Under the pieces are notes generated by a model. The model ran no database searches. It was not told the DNA's origin and worked only from the letters and a program-made list of their open reading frames with translations. From assembly GCF_004028635.1 (NCBI RefSeq), contig NZ_ML138678.1:124001-188000 (forward strand): DNA of 64,000 nt, in the 5' to 3' direction. The translations under genes and the position numbers were made by a program. This document shows, piece by piece, positions 23,182 through 33,197 of the stretch. Every line of letters starts with the position of its first letter. Position 1 is the stretch's first letter. Origin of the DNA: Streptomyces cyaneus (lineage in GTDB: Bacteria; Actinomycetota; Actinomycetes; Streptomycetales; Streptomycetaceae).

Positions 23182-25850
23182 TTGGCCGATTCCGCCACGA
23201 GGCGTTCGACGGCGTCGACGGCCTCGCCGACGGCGGCCGGGTTCTGGCCGCCGCCCTGGGCGACGTCCGGCTTGCCGCCACCGCCGCCGCCGAGGGTCTT
23301 GGCGGCCGTACGGACCAGGTCGCCGGCCTTGAGGCCACGCTCACGGGCGGGCTCGTTGGTGGCGATGACCGTGAGGGGCTTGCCGTTGTTGACCGTGAAC
23401 AGGGCCACGACCGCGGCGCGCCCGCCCTGGATACGGCCGCGCACATCGAGGACCAGCTTGCGCAGGTCGTCCGGCGTGGTGCCGTCCGGGACCTGGCCGG
23501 TGACGACGGCGATGCCGCGGACGTCCTTGGCGGACTCGGCGAGACCGGCGGCGGCCTGCAGCACCTTCTCGGCGCGGAACTTCTCGATCTCCTTCTCGGC
23601 GTCCTTCAGCTTGCCGAGCATGGCGGAGACCTTCTCCGGGAGCTCCTCCGGGCGGCCCTTGATCAGCTCCTGGAGCTGGGCGACGACCGTGTGCTCACGG
23701 GCGAGGAAGTTGTAGGCGTCGACGCCGACGAGGGCCTCGATACGGCGCACACCGGAGCCGATCGACGACTCGCCGAGCAGCTTCACCAGGCCGAGCTGGG
23801 CGGTGTTGTGCACGTGCGTGCCGCCGCACAGCTCCTTGGAGAAGTCGCCGATGGTCACGACGCGGACGCGCTCGCCGTACTTCTCGCCGAACTCGGCGAT
23901 GGCGCCCTGCTTCTTGGCCTCGTCGATGCCCATGACCTCGGCGTGCACGTCGAGGTCGCGGGCGAGGACCTCGTTGATCTTCTGCTCGACGTCGGTCATC
24001 ACGGCCGTCGGCACGGCGGACGGCGAACCGAAGTCGAAGCGGAAGCGGCCGGGCTGGTTCTCGGAACCGGCCTGGGCGGCCGTCGGGCCGAGGGCGTCAC
24101 GCAGGGCCTGGTGGGTGAGGTGCGTGGCCGAGTGGGCGCGGGCGATGGCCCTGCGGCGGAGCGAGTCGATGGAGGCGTGGGCCTTGGCACCGACCGTCAC
24201 CTCACCGACCTGCACGACGCCCTTGTGGACGTACACGCCCGGCACCGGCTTCTGGCAGTCGCGGACCTCGATGACGGCACCGGTGTCGACCTTGATGCGG
24301 CCGGTGTCGCCGATCTGGCCACCGCCCTCGGCGTAGAACGGGGTGCGGTCGAGGACGATCTCGACCTCGTCGCCCTCGGTGGCGGCCGGGGAGGAGGCGC
24401 CGTCGACGAGGATGCCGACGATGGTCGACTCGCCCTCGGTGTCGCTGTAACCGATGAAGTCCGTCTCACCGACCTTGTCGGCGATCTCCCGGTAGGCGCC
24501 GGCGCCGGCGTGGCCGGTCTTCTTGGCCTGGGCGTCGGCCTTGGCGCGCTCCCGCTGCTCCTTCATCAGGCGGCGGAAACCGTCCTCGTCCACGGAAAGG
24601 CCCTGCTCGGCGGCCATCTCCAGGGTGAGGTCGATCGGGAAGCCCCAGGTGTCGTGGAGCAGGAACGCCTTGTCGCCGGGCAGCACGGCGGAACCGGCCG
24701 CCTTGGTCTCGGTGACGGCGGTGTCGAGGATGTTGGTGCCGGCCTTGAGCGTCTTGAGGAAGGCGTTCTCCTCGGCGAGGGCGACCTTCTCGATGCGCTC
24801 GCGGTCGGTGACGAGCTCGGGGTACTGCTGGCCCATCATGCCGATGACGACGTCGATCAGGTCCTTGACGACCGGACCGGTGGCGCCGAGCAGCCGCATG
24901 TTGCGGATGGCGCGACGCATGATGCGGCGCAGCACGTAGCCGCGGCCCTCGTTGCCGGGGGTGACGCCGTCGCCGATGAGCATCACCGACGTACGCATGT
25001 GGTCGGTGACCACGCGCAGGGAGACGTCCGAGCCGTGGGCGTCGCCGTACGCGACACCGGTCAGCTCGGTGGCCTTGTTGATGACGGCCATGGAGGTGTC
25101 GATCTCGTACATGTTCTGCACGCCCTGCAGAATCATGGCGAGACGCTCGAGGCCGAGGCCGGTGTCGATGTTCTTGCTGGGCAGTTCGCCGAGGATCTCG
25201 AAGTTGTCCTTGCCGACGCCCTCGCCACGCTCGTACTGCATGAAGACGAGGTTCCAGATCTCCACGTACCGCTCGTCGTTGACGGCGGGGCCGCCCTCGA
25301 CGCCGAACTCGGGGCCGCGGTCGTAGTTGATCTCGGAACAGGGGCCGCAGGGGCCGGGGACGCCCATGGACCAGTAGTTGTCCTTCATGCCGAGGCGCTG
25401 GATGCGCTCCTTCGGCACACCGACGACCTCGTGCCAGATGCGCTCGGCCTCGTCGTCGTCCTTGTAGACGGTGATCCAGAGCTTCTCCGGCTCCAGGCCG
25501 TAACCACCCTTGTCCTGGGGGCTGGTGAGCAGCTCCCAGGCGTGCTTGATGGCGCCTTCCTTGAAGTAGTCGCCGAAGGAAAAGTTGCCGCACATCTGGA
25601 AGAACGTGCCGTGGCGGGTGGTCTTGCCGACCTCTTCGATGTCGGGCGTGCGCACGCACTTCTGCACGCTGGTCGCGCGCGCGAAGGGCGGCTTGACCTC
25701 ACCCAGGAAGTAGGGCTTGAAGGGCACCATGCCGGCCGGGACGAGGAGCAGAGTCGGGTCGTCCGCGATGAGCGACGCCGAAGGGACGACGGTGTGCCCG
25801 CGCTCCTCGAAGAAGCTCAACCAGCGGCGGCGAATCTCGGCCGACTCCAT
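23178..25850 (-). CDS. alaS: Alanyl-tRNA synthetase
   Basis: 890 residues, full length. Class II catalytic core with [15 protein letters not shown] and [20 protein letters not shown] at the N-terminus. Editing domain: [16 protein letters not shown] (HxxxH) and [14 protein letters not shown] supply the zinc ligands. The C-terminal DHHA1 part has the Gly-rich [15 protein letters not shown]. It charges tRNA-Ala and clears mischarged Ser/Gly. The start immediately follows the upstream small gene (shared base at 25850). Confidence 0.98.
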   Translation of the reverse strand: MESAEIRRRWLSFFEERGHTVVPSASLIADDPTLLLVPAGMVPFKPYFLGEVKPPFARATSVQKCVRTPDIEEVGKTTRHGTFFQMCGNFSFGDYFKEGAIKHAWELLTSPQDKGGYGLEPEKLWITVYKDDDEAERIWHEVVGVPKERIQRLGMKDNYWSMGVPGPCGPCSEINYDRGPEFGVEGGPAVNDERYVEIWNLVFMQYERGEGVGKDNFEILGELPSKNIDTGLGLERLAMILQGVQNMYEIDTSMAVINKATELTGVAYGDAHGSDVSLRVVTDHMRTSVMLIGDGVTPGNEGRGYVLRRIMRRAIRNMRLLGATGPVVKDLIDVVIGMMGQQYPELVTDRERIEKVALAEENAFLKTLKAGTNILDTAVTETKAAGSAVLPGDKAFLLHDTWGFPIDLTLEMAAEQGLSVDEDGFRRLMKEQRERAKADAQAKKTGHAGAGAYREIADKVGETDFIGYSDTEGESTIVGILVDGASSPAATEGDEVEIVLDRTPFYAEGGGQIGDTGRIKVDTGAVIEVRDCQKPVPGVYVHKGVVQVGEVTVGAKAHASIDSLRRRAIARAHSATHLTHQALRDALGPTAAQAGSENQPGRFRFDFGSPSAVPTAVMTDVEQKINEVLARDLDVHAEVMGIDEAKKQGAIAEFGEKYGERVRVVTIGDFSKELCGGTHVHNTAQLGLVKLLGESSIGSGVRRIEALVGVDAYNFLAREHTVVAQLQELIKGRPEELPEKVSAMLGKLKDAEKEIEKFRAEKVLQAAAGLAESAKDVRGIAVVTGQVPDGTTPDDLRKLVLDVRGRIQGGRAAVVALFTVNNGKPLTVIATNEPARERGLKAGDLVRTAAKTLGGGGGGKPDVAQGGGQNPAAVGEAVDAVERLVAESAK

Positions 25851-26209
25851 CAGTGGTCCTCATTCCGGTTGTACGAGTACGTCTGGTACGTCGATCCCTC
25901 GACGTACTTCGGGTTGTTGCGGTTCTCGATGGCGGTGTACCGCCGGGGCGGAAGGAGTTCCTGGTCGACGGGGGCGTTGATGCCCAGCGCGTCGCCCAGT
26001 TCCTCCTCCCGCTGGGCCATGTTGTCGCGGACGTCGAGCGCGAAGCCCACCGCGCGGTCCTTGAGCCGGTGGCCGGCCTCGATCGCCTTGTTCGCCGCGC
26101 TCGCGGCGAGGTTCTCGGGGGTCAGCTGCTTCAGCTTCCGGTTGACCTTGGTGGTGGCCCACACACCGGCGGCGACGCCCGTGGTGAACCAGAACGTACG
26201 GCGGAACAT
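25850..26209 (-). CDS. DUF6167-type small protein
   Basis: 119 residues. A short hydrophobic N-terminus ([20 protein letters not shown]) looks like a membrane anchor, then a basic helical middle ([20 protein letters not shown]) and a polar tail ending RNEDH. It matches my memory of the actinobacterial DUF6167 family, always near alaS. Its stop overlaps the alaS start, so it is coupled. Function unknown. Confidence 0.85.
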   Translation of the reverse strand: MFRRTFWFTTGVAAGVWATTKVNRKLKQLTPENLAASAANKAIEAGHRLKDRAVGFALDVRDNMAQREEELGDALGINAPVDQELLPPRRYTAIENRNNPKYVEGSTYQTYSYNRNEDH

Positions 26210-26216
26210 GCTGGGC

Positions 26217-26672
26217 TCAGTCCCTCTTTCCGCGGAGGTTTCGCTTCTCCCGTCGCGCGCCCGGAACCGTGCGGCCCACGATCACGGTGCGTCGGGGCGC
26301 CTTGGCGGGTGCGTCGTCCTTGCGGCCGCCGAGGGCCCGGCGCACGCCGTAGCCGAAGGCCGCGACCTTGACCAGGGGGCCGCCGAAGGTGGAGGCGACG
26401 GTGGTCGACAGCGCGGAGGCGTTCGACGTGACCTCCTGGACGTCGGAGGCGATCGCGTCGACCCGGTCGATCTGGGTCTGCGCGGAGCGCACCGCCGTGG
26501 AGGCCTCTGCCAGGAGCGGGACGGCCTGGTCGGTCACGTCCGCGACGAGCTTGGTGGTCGCCTTGAGCGTCTGGGCCAGCCTCGCCAGCGCGACGGCGAG
26601 GAAGGAGACCAGGATCGCCCAGAACACGGCCACCAGGATCCCGGCAACCTCTCCACCGGACACTGTGTGCAC
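26217..26672 (-). CDS. DUF948 membrane protein
   Basis: 151 residues. N-terminal transmembrane helix (VAGILVAVFWAILVSFLAVA), then a coiled-coil-like helical stretch (TKLVADVTDQAVPLLAEAS ... IASDVQEVTSNASALS), the layout of DUF948 proteins, and a basic C-terminus (RREKRNLRGKRD). It lies seven bases before the DUF6167 gene, in the same unit as alaS. DUF948 proteins are seen in Gram-positive envelopes; the role here is unknown. Confidence 0.85.
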   Translation of the reverse strand: MHTVSGGEVAGILVAVFWAILVSFLAVALARLAQTLKATTKLVADVTDQAVPLLAEASTAVRSAQTQIDRVDAIASDVQEVTSNASALSTTVASTFGGPLVKVAAFGYGVRRALGGRKDDAPAKAPRRTVIVGRTVPGARREKRNLRGKRD

Positions 26673-26813
26673 CCGCTCCCTGAAACGTGCCTCTACATCG
26701 GTCTACATCGAAAAAGTCGTGCACCGAGCCTATCGCGCCGGGGGTGCCGCTCTGCACCGGATTACCGCCCGCGCGCAGCCGAGTTGCCGGAAGTCCATCC
26801 GTGAACATGCGAA

Positions 26814-26858
26814 AGCCCGCCGCCTCGCCCGCCCAAAAGGGCGGGGAGACGACGGGCT
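26814..26858 (-). terminator. rpsD terminator
   Basis: On the minus strand AGCCCGTCG and CGGCGGGCT flank an inner CCCGCCC-TTTT-GGGCGGG hairpin, followed by TTCGC. It lies 31 bases past the rpsD stop. Confidence 0.75.
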
Positions 26859-26889
26859 CAGGCGCAGAAGTCCTACGGCCGCTGAAGGA

Positions 26890-27504
26890 TCAACGGGCGT
26901 AGTACTCGACGACGAGCTGCTCGTCGCAGATCACCGGGATCTCCTTGCGGTTCGGCTCACGGTCCAGGCGGAACGCCAGGGCCTTGAGGTTCACCTGGAG
27001 GTAGCGCGGGGTCTCGCCCTCGGGGGCGAAGCCGCCCTCACGGGCGATGGAGAAGAGGGTCTTCTCGCGGCTGCGCTCGCGGACCATCACGACGTCGTCG
27101 GGACGGACGCGGAACGACGGCTTGTCGACCTTCTGGCCGTTGACCTCGATGTGGCCGTGCACGACCATCTGACGGGCCTGGTAGATGGTGCGGGCGATGC
27201 CCGAACGCAGGACCAGGGCGTCGAGACGGCGCTCGAGCTCGATGATCAGGGCCTCACCGGTCTTGCCCTGAACCTTGGAGGCACGCTCGTAGGCGCGGAC
27301 GAGCTGACGCTCGGACACGTCGTACTGCGCACGCAGACGCTGCTTCTCGAGCAGACGGACCTTGTAGTCCGAGTTCTGCTTGCGGCCACGGCCGTGCTCA
27401 CCCGGCGGGTAGGGACGGGCCTCGAAGTACTTGACGGCCTTCGGGGTCAGCGCGATGCCGAGGGCACGCGACTTCTTGACCTTGGGGCGGGACTGGTTCG
27501 CCAC
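26890..27504 (-). CDS. rpsD: 30S ribosomal protein S4
   Basis: 204 residues. It starts [20 protein letters not shown], the zinc-free actinobacterial form (no Cys cluster at the N-terminus). The S4 RNA-binding domain is [20 protein letters not shown] with [20 protein letters not shown]4 nucleates assembly of the 30S body. Monocistronic, with its own terminator and a ~300-base upstream region, unlike E. coli where S4 is in the alpha operon. Confidence 0.98.
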   Translation of the reverse strand: MANQSRPKVKKSRALGIALTPKAVKYFEARPYPPGEHGRGRKQNSDYKVRLLEKQRLRAQYDVSERQLVRAYERASKVQGKTGEALIIELERRLDALVLRSGIARTIYQARQMVVHGHIEVNGQKVDKPSFRVRPDDVVMVRERSREKTLFSIAREGGFAPEGETPRYLQVNLKALAFRLDREPNRKEIPVICDEQLVVEYYAR

Positions 27505-27806
27505 AATCTCTCATTTCTCAGTGTTCGGCTCGTCAGGGTTGAGGGAGGTCGCATCCGCAGCCGGGGAAACCCTCCGGGTCCGTTACCGGGCCTGGTGGGC
27601 AGCCGCTCCCTGGTCTGGGCACATACGTGCAGCACGCGAGTGGCCCACCGACCGTTCCCGTCGTGCGACGAGTGGTGGTGGGCTGCCCGCGACACCAATC
27701 GAACGGTGCGCGACGCTCCTGGAGCCGGTCCGAAGACCGGATCTCCGGCTGACCGTCCCGTTCTGACTGCACGGGACACAGCACTTCGAGGGATTCTACA
27801 GGGCGC
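27505..27806. other. 302-base gap between rarA and rpsD with hairpins
   Basis: No gene supported. On the minus strand two hairpins follow the rarA stop: 27755-27777 (seven-pair GTCCCGT/ACGGGAC stem) and 27725-27740 (CCGGTC-TTCG-GACCGG, a UUCG tetraloop as RNA). They may terminate rarA or lie in the rpsD leader. GGGCAGCC (27597-27604) can pair with GGCTGCCC (~27680-27687) over a distance. Confidence 0.5.
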
Positions 27807-29162
27807 TCAGGACCGCCTGCGACCGAGGTGCTTCCTGGTCCACTCCACGGCGTCGGCGTACCGCGCCTCGGCGCCGTGCCGGGTGGGCTCGTAGTACTCG
27901 CGGTCCTTGATGGCGTCCGGGGCGTACTGCTGGGCGGCGATGCCCTCGGCCAGGTCGTGCGGATACACGTACCCCTGCGCGTGCCCGAGCTTGGCGGCGC
28001 CCTTGTAGTGCCCGTCGCGCAGGTGGGGCGGGACCGGGCCGGCCAGTCCCTTGCGTACGTCGTCCAGGGCGGCGCCGATCGCGGTGGTCGCCGAGTTGGA
28101 CTTGGGGGCGAGGGCGAGGGCGATGGTGGCGTGGCTGAGGGTGAGGGCAGCCTCGGGGAAGCCGATCATGGCGACGGCCTGGGCGGCGGCGACGGCGATC
28201 GGCAGGGCGTTCGGGTCGGCGAGGCCGATGTCCTCGCTGGCGGAGATCATCAGGCGGCGGGCGATGAAGCGCGGGTCCTCGCCGGCCTCGATCATGCGGG
28301 CCAGGTAGTGGAGCGCCGCGTCGACATCCGATCCCCGGATGGACTTGATCAGGGCGCTGGCCACGTCGTAGTGCTGGTCGCCGTCGCGGTCGTACTTCAC
28401 GGCGGCCCGGTCGACCGTCTCCTCCAGCGTGGTGAGGGCGATCTCCGTCTCGCCCTTGTCGAGGGCGGCACCGGCGGCGGCCTCCAGGGCGGTCAGGGCG
28501 CGGCGGGCGTCGCCGCCGGCGATGCGCAGGAGGTGGGCCTCGGTGTCCTCGGGGAGGGAGACGGCGTCCTTGAGACCGCGCTCGTCGCTCAGCGCACGCT
28601 TCAGGAGGCCGCGGATGTCGTCGTCGGTGAGGGGTTCGAGGGTGAGGAGGAGGGAGCGGGACAGCAGGGGGGAGATGATCGAGAAGTACGGGTTCTCGGT
28701 GGTCGCCGCGATGAGGGTCACCCAGCGGTTCTCGACGGCCGGGAGAAGGGAGTCCTGCTGGGCCTTGCTGAAGCGGTGGATCTCGTCGAGGAAGAGGACG
28801 GTCTCCTTGCCGAAGCCGCCGGTGGCGCGGCGGGCGCCGTCGATGACCGCGCGGACCTCCTTCACCCCGGCGGTGATGGCGGACAGCTCGACGAAGCGCT
28901 TGTTGGTGGCCTTGGAGACGACGTACGCCAGGGTCGTCTTGCCGGTACCGGGTGGGCCCCAGAGGATCACCGAGGAGGGCCCGGCGGGGCCGCCGCCGGA
29001 TTCGCCGACGAGTCGGCGCAGCGGCGAGCCCGGCTTCAGCAGGTGCTGCTGGCCCACCACCTCGTCCAGGGTGCGCGGGCGCATGCGCACCGCCAGGGGA
29101 CTGCCGGCGGGGTCCTTCTCCTGGCGTTCTTCTGCGGCGGCGGTGAACAGGTCGGGCTCCAC
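27807..29162 (-). CDS. rarA: Replication-associated recombination protein A (AAA+ ATPase)
   Basis: 451 residues. Walker [18 protein letters not shown], Walker [21 protein letters not shown], and the C-terminal tetramerisation domain ([22 protein letters not shown] [19 protein letters not shown]). RarA (MgsA) acts at stalled replication forks and interacts with SSB. The start is the ATG at 29162, near the conserved [20 protein letters not shown] motif. Confidence 0.96.
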   Translation of the reverse strand: MEPDLFTAAAEERQEKDPAGSPLAVRMRPRTLDEVVGQQHLLKPGSPLRRLVGESGGGPAGPSSVILWGPPGTGKTTLAYVVSKATNKRFVELSAITAGVKEVRAVIDGARRATGGFGKETVLFLDEIHRFSKAQQDSLLPAVENRWVTLIAATTENPYFSIISPLLSRSLLLTLEPLTDDDIRGLLKRALSDERGLKDAVSLPEDTEAHLLRIAGGDARRALTALEAAAGAALDKGETEIALTTLEETVDRAAVKYDRDGDQHYDVASALIKSIRGSDVDAALHYLARMIEAGEDPRFIARRLMISASEDIGLADPNALPIAVAAAQAVAMIGFPEAALTLSHATIALALAPKSNSATTAIGAALDDVRKGLAGPVPPHLRDGHYKGAAKLGHAQGYVYPHDLAEGIAAQQYAPDAIKDREYYEPTRHGAEARYADAVEWTRKHLGRRRS

Positions 29163-29195
29163 GCTGAAACCCTAATTCACCGCACTGACAATCCC

Positions 29196-29219
29196 GCCGG
29201 GCCCCGGAGAAGGCCCGGC
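29196..29219 (-). terminator. Hairpin after the VKOR gene
   Basis: GCCGGGCC (29196-29203) pairs perfectly with GGCCCGGC (29212-29219) around an eight-base loop. It lies 11 bases past the stop of the VKOR-family gene and before rarA. Confidence 0.55.
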
Positions 29220-29230
29220 TGGGCCGGCCC

Positions 29231-29887
29231 TCAGCTGGTCCAGAAGTCCCACCAGCGGGTCAGGATCAGCATGCCGATGATTCCGATGTGCAGGACGGGC
29301 ATGACCCAGGTGAACTCGCCGAAGAAGCTCTTCAGCCAGTTCGGCGCGGGCAGGAAGCCGTTGCGGATGTTGAACGACGTCACGTACCAGAACATGATGA
29401 TCGTCGCTACCCAGGCCAGCGAGCACCACAGGCACAGCGCGTTGATCCGGTAGAGCGACTGGAACATCAGCCAGGCGCAGAAGCCCACGCCGAAGAGGGT
29501 GCCGGCGTTGAAGGTGAGCCAGTACCAGCGCGGGAAGCGGGCGCGGCCGAGCAGGCTCATGCCGACGCAGATGACGATGCCGTAGGCGACCAGGCCGAGC
29601 ATCGGGTTGGGGAACCCGAAGGCGGCGGCCTGCTTGCTCTCCATGACACTGCCGCAGGAGACGACGGGGTTCAGGCTGCAGCCCGGGGTGAACGTCTTGC
29701 CCTCGACCTTGGCCTCGAGAAGCTTGAACTTGTCGATCGTGATGACCCACGCGGCAAGCAGTCCCGCCGCGCCGGTGATCACCAGCATCAGGGCGAACGC
29801 ACGGCTGCCGCCCGCCGACCGAGGCACCGCCTCGGCACGCTCCGGCTCGGGCTCGGTGGAGACGTCTTTGACTGTCGTCTTGCTCAT
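29231..29887 (-). CDS. Vitamin K epoxide reductase family membrane protein
   Basis: 218 residues from the ATG at 29887; the frame is open to 30136, but that part overlaps the hisS terminator. About five transmembrane helices. The active-site CxxC is ALCLWCSLAW (~residues 136-145). The first extracytoplasmic loop has a cysteine pair in GCSLNPVVSCGSVM, and a nearby Ser/Thr. Bacterial VKORs reoxidise DsbA-like partners using quinone, driving disulfide formation outside the membrane. No DsbA partner lies adjacent. Confidence 0.92.
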   Translation of the reverse strand: MSKTTVKDVSTEPEPERAEAVPRSAGGSRAFALMLVITGAAGLLAAWVITIDKFKLLEAKVEGKTFTPGCSLNPVVSCGSVMESKQAAAFGFPNPMLGLVAYGIVICVGMSLLGRARFPRWYWLTFNAGTLFGVGFCAWLMFQSLYRINALCLWCSLAWVATIIMFWYVTSFNIRNGFLPAPNWLKSFFGEFTWVMPVLHIGIIGMLILTRWWDFWTS

Positions 29888-30034
29888 CACGCCGATTCCG
29901 TCACTTGAGACTTGGAGTTTCTCCGGACACGGCACATTGTGCCGCACACGCACGCGGGCCCACCGTTCGCTGGGCATAAGGAAAGGCGCGCGATCGTGTA
30001 TGGGCGTTCGGTTCAGGACACCGACGGGAACGGC

Positions 30035-30068
30035 AAAGGGCGGGGACCCGAACCGGTCCCCGCCCTTT
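30035..30068 (-). terminator. hisS terminator
   Basis: A 14-bp perfect stem (30035-30048 with 30055-30068) around a six-base loop. On the minus strand it follows the hisS stop by six bases and is trailed by TTTGCC. Confidence 0.8.
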
Positions 30069-30074
30069 CGGAAT

Positions 30075-31337
30075 TCAGCCCAGCCGGGCTTCCAGCTCGG
30101 CCACGATCTCGTTGACGCCGATCGCCGCCTGCTCACCGGACTCCATGTCCTTGAGCTGTACGACGCCCTCGGCGAGGTCGCGTTCGCCGGCGACGATCGT
30201 GTAGCGGGCGCCGCTGCGGTTGGCGTTCTTCATGGCGCCCTTGAGGCCCTTGGCGCCGTAGGAGAAGTCCGCCGCGATGCCGAGCTTGCGCAGCTCGGTG
30301 ACCTTGGCGAACAGGATGCGCCGGGCCTCCTCACCGAGCGGCACCGCGAACACGCTGGTGGACGACGGGAGTTGGAGCTCCACGCCCTCCGCCTCCAGGG
30401 CGAGGACGGTGCGGTCCACGCCCAGGGCCCAGCCGACGGACGGCAGCGCGGGGCCGCCGATCATCTCGGACAGGCCGTCGTAGCGTCCGCCGCCGCCCAC
30501 CGCGGACTGGGAGCCCAGACCGTCGTGGACGAACTCGAAGGTCGTACGCGTGTAGTAGTCCAGGCCGCGCACCAGCTTCGGGTCGTCCTCGAAGGAGACG
30601 CCCGCGGCGGTGATCAGTTCACGGACCTCCTCGTGGTACGCCTTGCAGGCGTCGCAGAGGTAGTCGCGCAGGAGCGGCGCGTCCCCGAGCTGCTTCTGGA
30701 CCGACTCGCGCTTGTCGTCCAGGACGCGGAGCGGGTTGATCTCCGCGCGACGACGCGTGTCCTCGTCGATGTCCAGGCCGCGCAGGAAGTCCTGCAGCGC
30801 CGCTCGGTACACCGGGCGGCACTCCTTGTCGCCCAGGCTGTTGAGCAGGATGCGGAAGTTGCTGAGGCCGAGCGAGCGGTAGGCCTGGTCGGCCAGGATG
30901 ATCAGCTCGGCGTCCAGCGCCGGGTCCTCGGCGCCGATCGCCTCGGCGCCGACCTGGGAGAAGTGCCGGTAACGGCCCTTCTGGGGGCGCTCGTAGCGGT
31001 AGTACGAGCCCGAGTACCAGAGCTTGACCGGGAGGTTGCCCGCCTTGTGCAGGTTGGCCTCCAGCGCCGCCCGCAGGACCGATGCCGTGCCTTCGGGGCG
31101 CAGGGCCAGCTTGTCGCCGCCCTTGGTCTCGAAGGCGTACATCTCCTTGGTCACGATGTCGGTGGACTCACCGACACCACGCGCGAACAGCTCGACGCTC
31201 TCGAAGCCGGGCGTCTCGATGTAGCCGTAGCCGGAGTTGCGCAGGGGAGCCGCGATCGCCTCACGGACCGCCAGGTACTTGGCGGAGTCCGGCGGGATCA
31301 GGTCGTACGTGCCCTTGGGGGCCTTGAAGGTGCTCAC
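30075..31337 (-). CDS. hisS: Histidyl-tRNA synthetase
   Basis: 420 residues from the GTG at 31337, opening [16 protein letters not shown] as known HisS proteins do. Class II motif 2 is [20 protein letters not shown]; the histidine-A motif is [15 protein letters not shown]; motif 3 has [15 protein letters not shown] second GTG at 31352 overlaps the upstream MBL stop as GTGA and would add five residues; coupling makes it a real alternative. It charges tRNA-His. Confidence 0.96.
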   Translation of the reverse strand: MSTFKAPKGTYDLIPPDSAKYLAVREAIAAPLRNSGYGYIETPGFESVELFARGVGESTDIVTKEMYAFETKGGDKLALRPEGTASVLRAALEANLHKAGNLPVKLWYSGSYYRYERPQKGRYRHFSQVGAEAIGAEDPALDAELIILADQAYRSLGLSNFRILLNSLGDKECRPVYRAALQDFLRGLDIDEDTRRRAEINPLRVLDDKRESVQKQLGDAPLLRDYLCDACKAYHEEVRELITAAGVSFEDDPKLVRGLDYYTRTTFEFVHDGLGSQSAVGGGGRYDGLSEMIGGPALPSVGWALGVDRTVLALEAEGVELQLPSSTSVFAVPLGEEARRILFAKVTELRKLGIAADFSYGAKGLKGAMKNANRSGARYTIVAGERDLAEGVVQLKDMESGEQAAIGVNEIVAELEARLG

Positions 31338-31348
31338 GGAAGGTCTCG

Positions 31349-32056
31349 TCACATTCCTCGTCGGGGAGCGTCGGCGCTCCCGAGGCCGGCGGCCACCTGC
31401 CGCAGATACGGGTTGGTGGCGCGCTCCTGGCCGATGGTCGTCTGGGGGCCGTGGCCGGACAGCACCACGGTCGAGTCGTCGAGCGGCAGGCACACGCGGG
31501 CCAGCGAGTCGAGCATCTCGGCCATGTCACCGCCGGGCAGGTCGGTGCGTCCGATGGAGCCGGCGAACAGCAGGTCGCCCGAGAAGAAGATCGGCGGGAT
31601 GTCCGCCGCCTCGGGCAGGCCGAAGGTCACCGACCCCTTGGTATGGCCCGGCGCGTGCGCGACGGTCAGCTCCAGGCCGGCCAGCTCCAGCTTCGCGCCG
31701 TCGGTCAGCTCCTTGACGTCGTCCGGCTCCCCGATGGTCAGCTCGCCCATCAGCTGCATCCCGATGGAGCGGCCGAGGGCCTTCTCGGGGTCGCTCATCA
31801 TGTACCGGTCCTCGGGGTGGATCCAGGCCGGTACGTCGTGCGCACCGCACACCGGGACGACCGAGGCCACGTGGTCGAGGTGGCCGTGGGTGAGGACGAC
31901 GGCGACGGGCTTGAGCCGATGCTTCTTCAGTGCTTCCTCGACTCCGGGGGCCGCTTCGTGGCCCGGGTCGATGATCACGCACTCCTCACCGGCGGCGGGG
32001 GCGACGAGATAACAGTTCGTCCCCCAGGCCCCGGCGGGGAACCCGGCAATGAGCAC
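31349..32056 (-). CDS. MBL-fold metallo-hydrolase (glyoxalase II-like)
   Basis: 235 residues. Metal-binding motif [12 protein letters not shown] (HxHxDH, ~residues 56-67), a later His in [13 protein letters not shown] and the bridging Asp in [14 protein letters not shown]. The pattern matches the GloB-like hydrolases that sit before hisS in actinobacteria (Rv2581c-like position). Substrate not determined; thioesterase on glutathione-free thiols is possible since these bacteria use mycothiol. It ends four bases into the alternative hisS start. Confidence 0.9.
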   Translation of the reverse strand: MLIAGFPAGAWGTNCYLVAPAAGEECVIIDPGHEAAPGVEEALKKHRLKPVAVVLTHGHLDHVASVVPVCGAHDVPAWIHPEDRYMMSDPEKALGRSIGMQLMGELTIGEPDDVKELTDGAKLELAGLELTVAHAPGHTKGSVTFGLPEAADIPPIFFSGDLLFAGSIGRTDLPGGDMAEMLDSLARVCLPLDDSTVVLSGHGPQTTIGQERATNPYLRQVAAGLGSADAPRRGM

Positions 32057-32237
32057 GATCGTCCTTACGTTTGTGTCGACACAGGTGGTTTGTCGGCAGG
32101 CTCCGCCTGTCGTCAGAGCCTACCGGCGCTGCCGATTCCTCAGCGAACCCATATACGGTACGGGGCACACGCGGGCGATCGGCTCAATGGACGCACGCGT
32201 ACCGGTCGACACACACGACGCATGAGGAGAGAACCCG

Positions 32238-33062
32238 GTGGTCAGCCAGGAACAGCGGCGGCGTCAGCTCGCCCGGGAGAAGTTCTTGCGGCAGCAGGAG
32301 CGGCGCACGTCCGCCCGGCGCAAGGCGCGCATGCGCAACTCGGTGATCGCGTCAGCGCTCGGGGTTGTCGTCATCGGCAGCCTCGCGCTGTACACGACCG
32401 GGGTACTCAAGGGCGACGACAGCAAGGAGAACGCGGGCGCGGAGGTCACGCCGAGCGCGACTCCCAAGGCCACGGACCCGTGCGAGAAGCCCGCCGCGGG
32501 CAAGGTCAAGACGGCGACCTGGAAGAAGGAGCCGGAGCTGACCGTCGACAAGTCGGCGAAGTACACGATGAAGCTGGCGACGACGTGCGGTGACATAGAC
32601 ATCGCGCTGAAGGCCTCGGCCGCGCCGCACACCGTGAACTCGTTCGACTTCCTCGCCGGCAAGGGCTACTTCGACCACTCCAAGTGCCACCGGCTCACCA
32701 CCGAGGGCATCTACGTGCTCCAGTGCGGCGACCCGACGGGCACCGGCACCGGCGGTCCCGGGTACACGATCCCGGACGAGAACCTGAAGGACAAAAGCCT
32801 GAAGGACAACATCTACCCGGCGGGCACCGTCGCGATGGCGAACACCGGGCAGAAGCACTCCGGCGGCAGCCAGTTCTTCCTCGTGTACCAGGACAGTCAG
32901 CTTCCGCCGAGCTACACACCGTTCGGTACCGTTTCCGAATCCGGCATGAAGGTACTCAAGAAGATTGCCGACGCCGGCGCGCAGCCCGCGGACCCGACGA
33001 CCCAGAACACCGCACCCAACGCGACGGTGGTCATCAACAAGGCGACGGTCACCAAATCCTGA
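32238..33062 (+). CDS. Membrane-anchored cyclophilin-type peptidyl-prolyl isomerase
   Basis: 274 residues from a GTG with GAGGAGAGAAC upstream. A basic N-terminus (QEQRRRQLAREKFLRQQERR) precedes one transmembrane helix (SVIASALGVVVIGSLALYTT, ~residues 36-55). A Ser/Thr/Pro linker and the cyclophilin domain follow: APHTVNSFDFLAGKGYFDH, GPGYTIPDENL, MANTGQKHSGGSQFFLVY. The orientation predicts the domain is outside the cell membrane. Four Cys in the domain could form disulfides, which fits the VKOR protein nearby. Divergent from the MBL gene. Confidence 0.93.
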   Translation: MVSQEQRRRQLAREKFLRQQERRTSARRKARMRNSVIASALGVVVIGSLALYTTGVLKGDDSKENAGAEVTPSATPKATDPCEKPAAGKVKTATWKKEPELTVDKSAKYTMKLATTCGDIDIALKASAAPHTVNSFDFLAGKGYFDHSKCHRLTTEGIYVLQCGDPTGTGTGGPGYTIPDENLKDKSLKDNIYPAGTVAMANTGQKHSGGSQFFLVYQDSQLPPSYTPFGTVSESGMKVLKKIADAGAQPADPTTQNTAPNATVVINKATVTKS

Positions 33063-33197
33063 CCGCCAGCTGCGTAATTTCGGTCGCGCGGGATGCGGAC
33101 AGGCAACCCGCCGGTCGCCTATGTTGGCCGTGACGAAACTGTGGACGATGCCCGGGGGAACACAAGCCCCTCGCAGGCATCATGTGGAGGAGGCGCT

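Noticed and set aside
23166..26804. Very long plus-strand frame (~1200 codons) opposite alaS
   Set aside because: Antisense to alaS and its small neighbours; the product has the Val/Leu/Asp/Gly/Arg-biased make-up of a codon-shadow frame and no domain.
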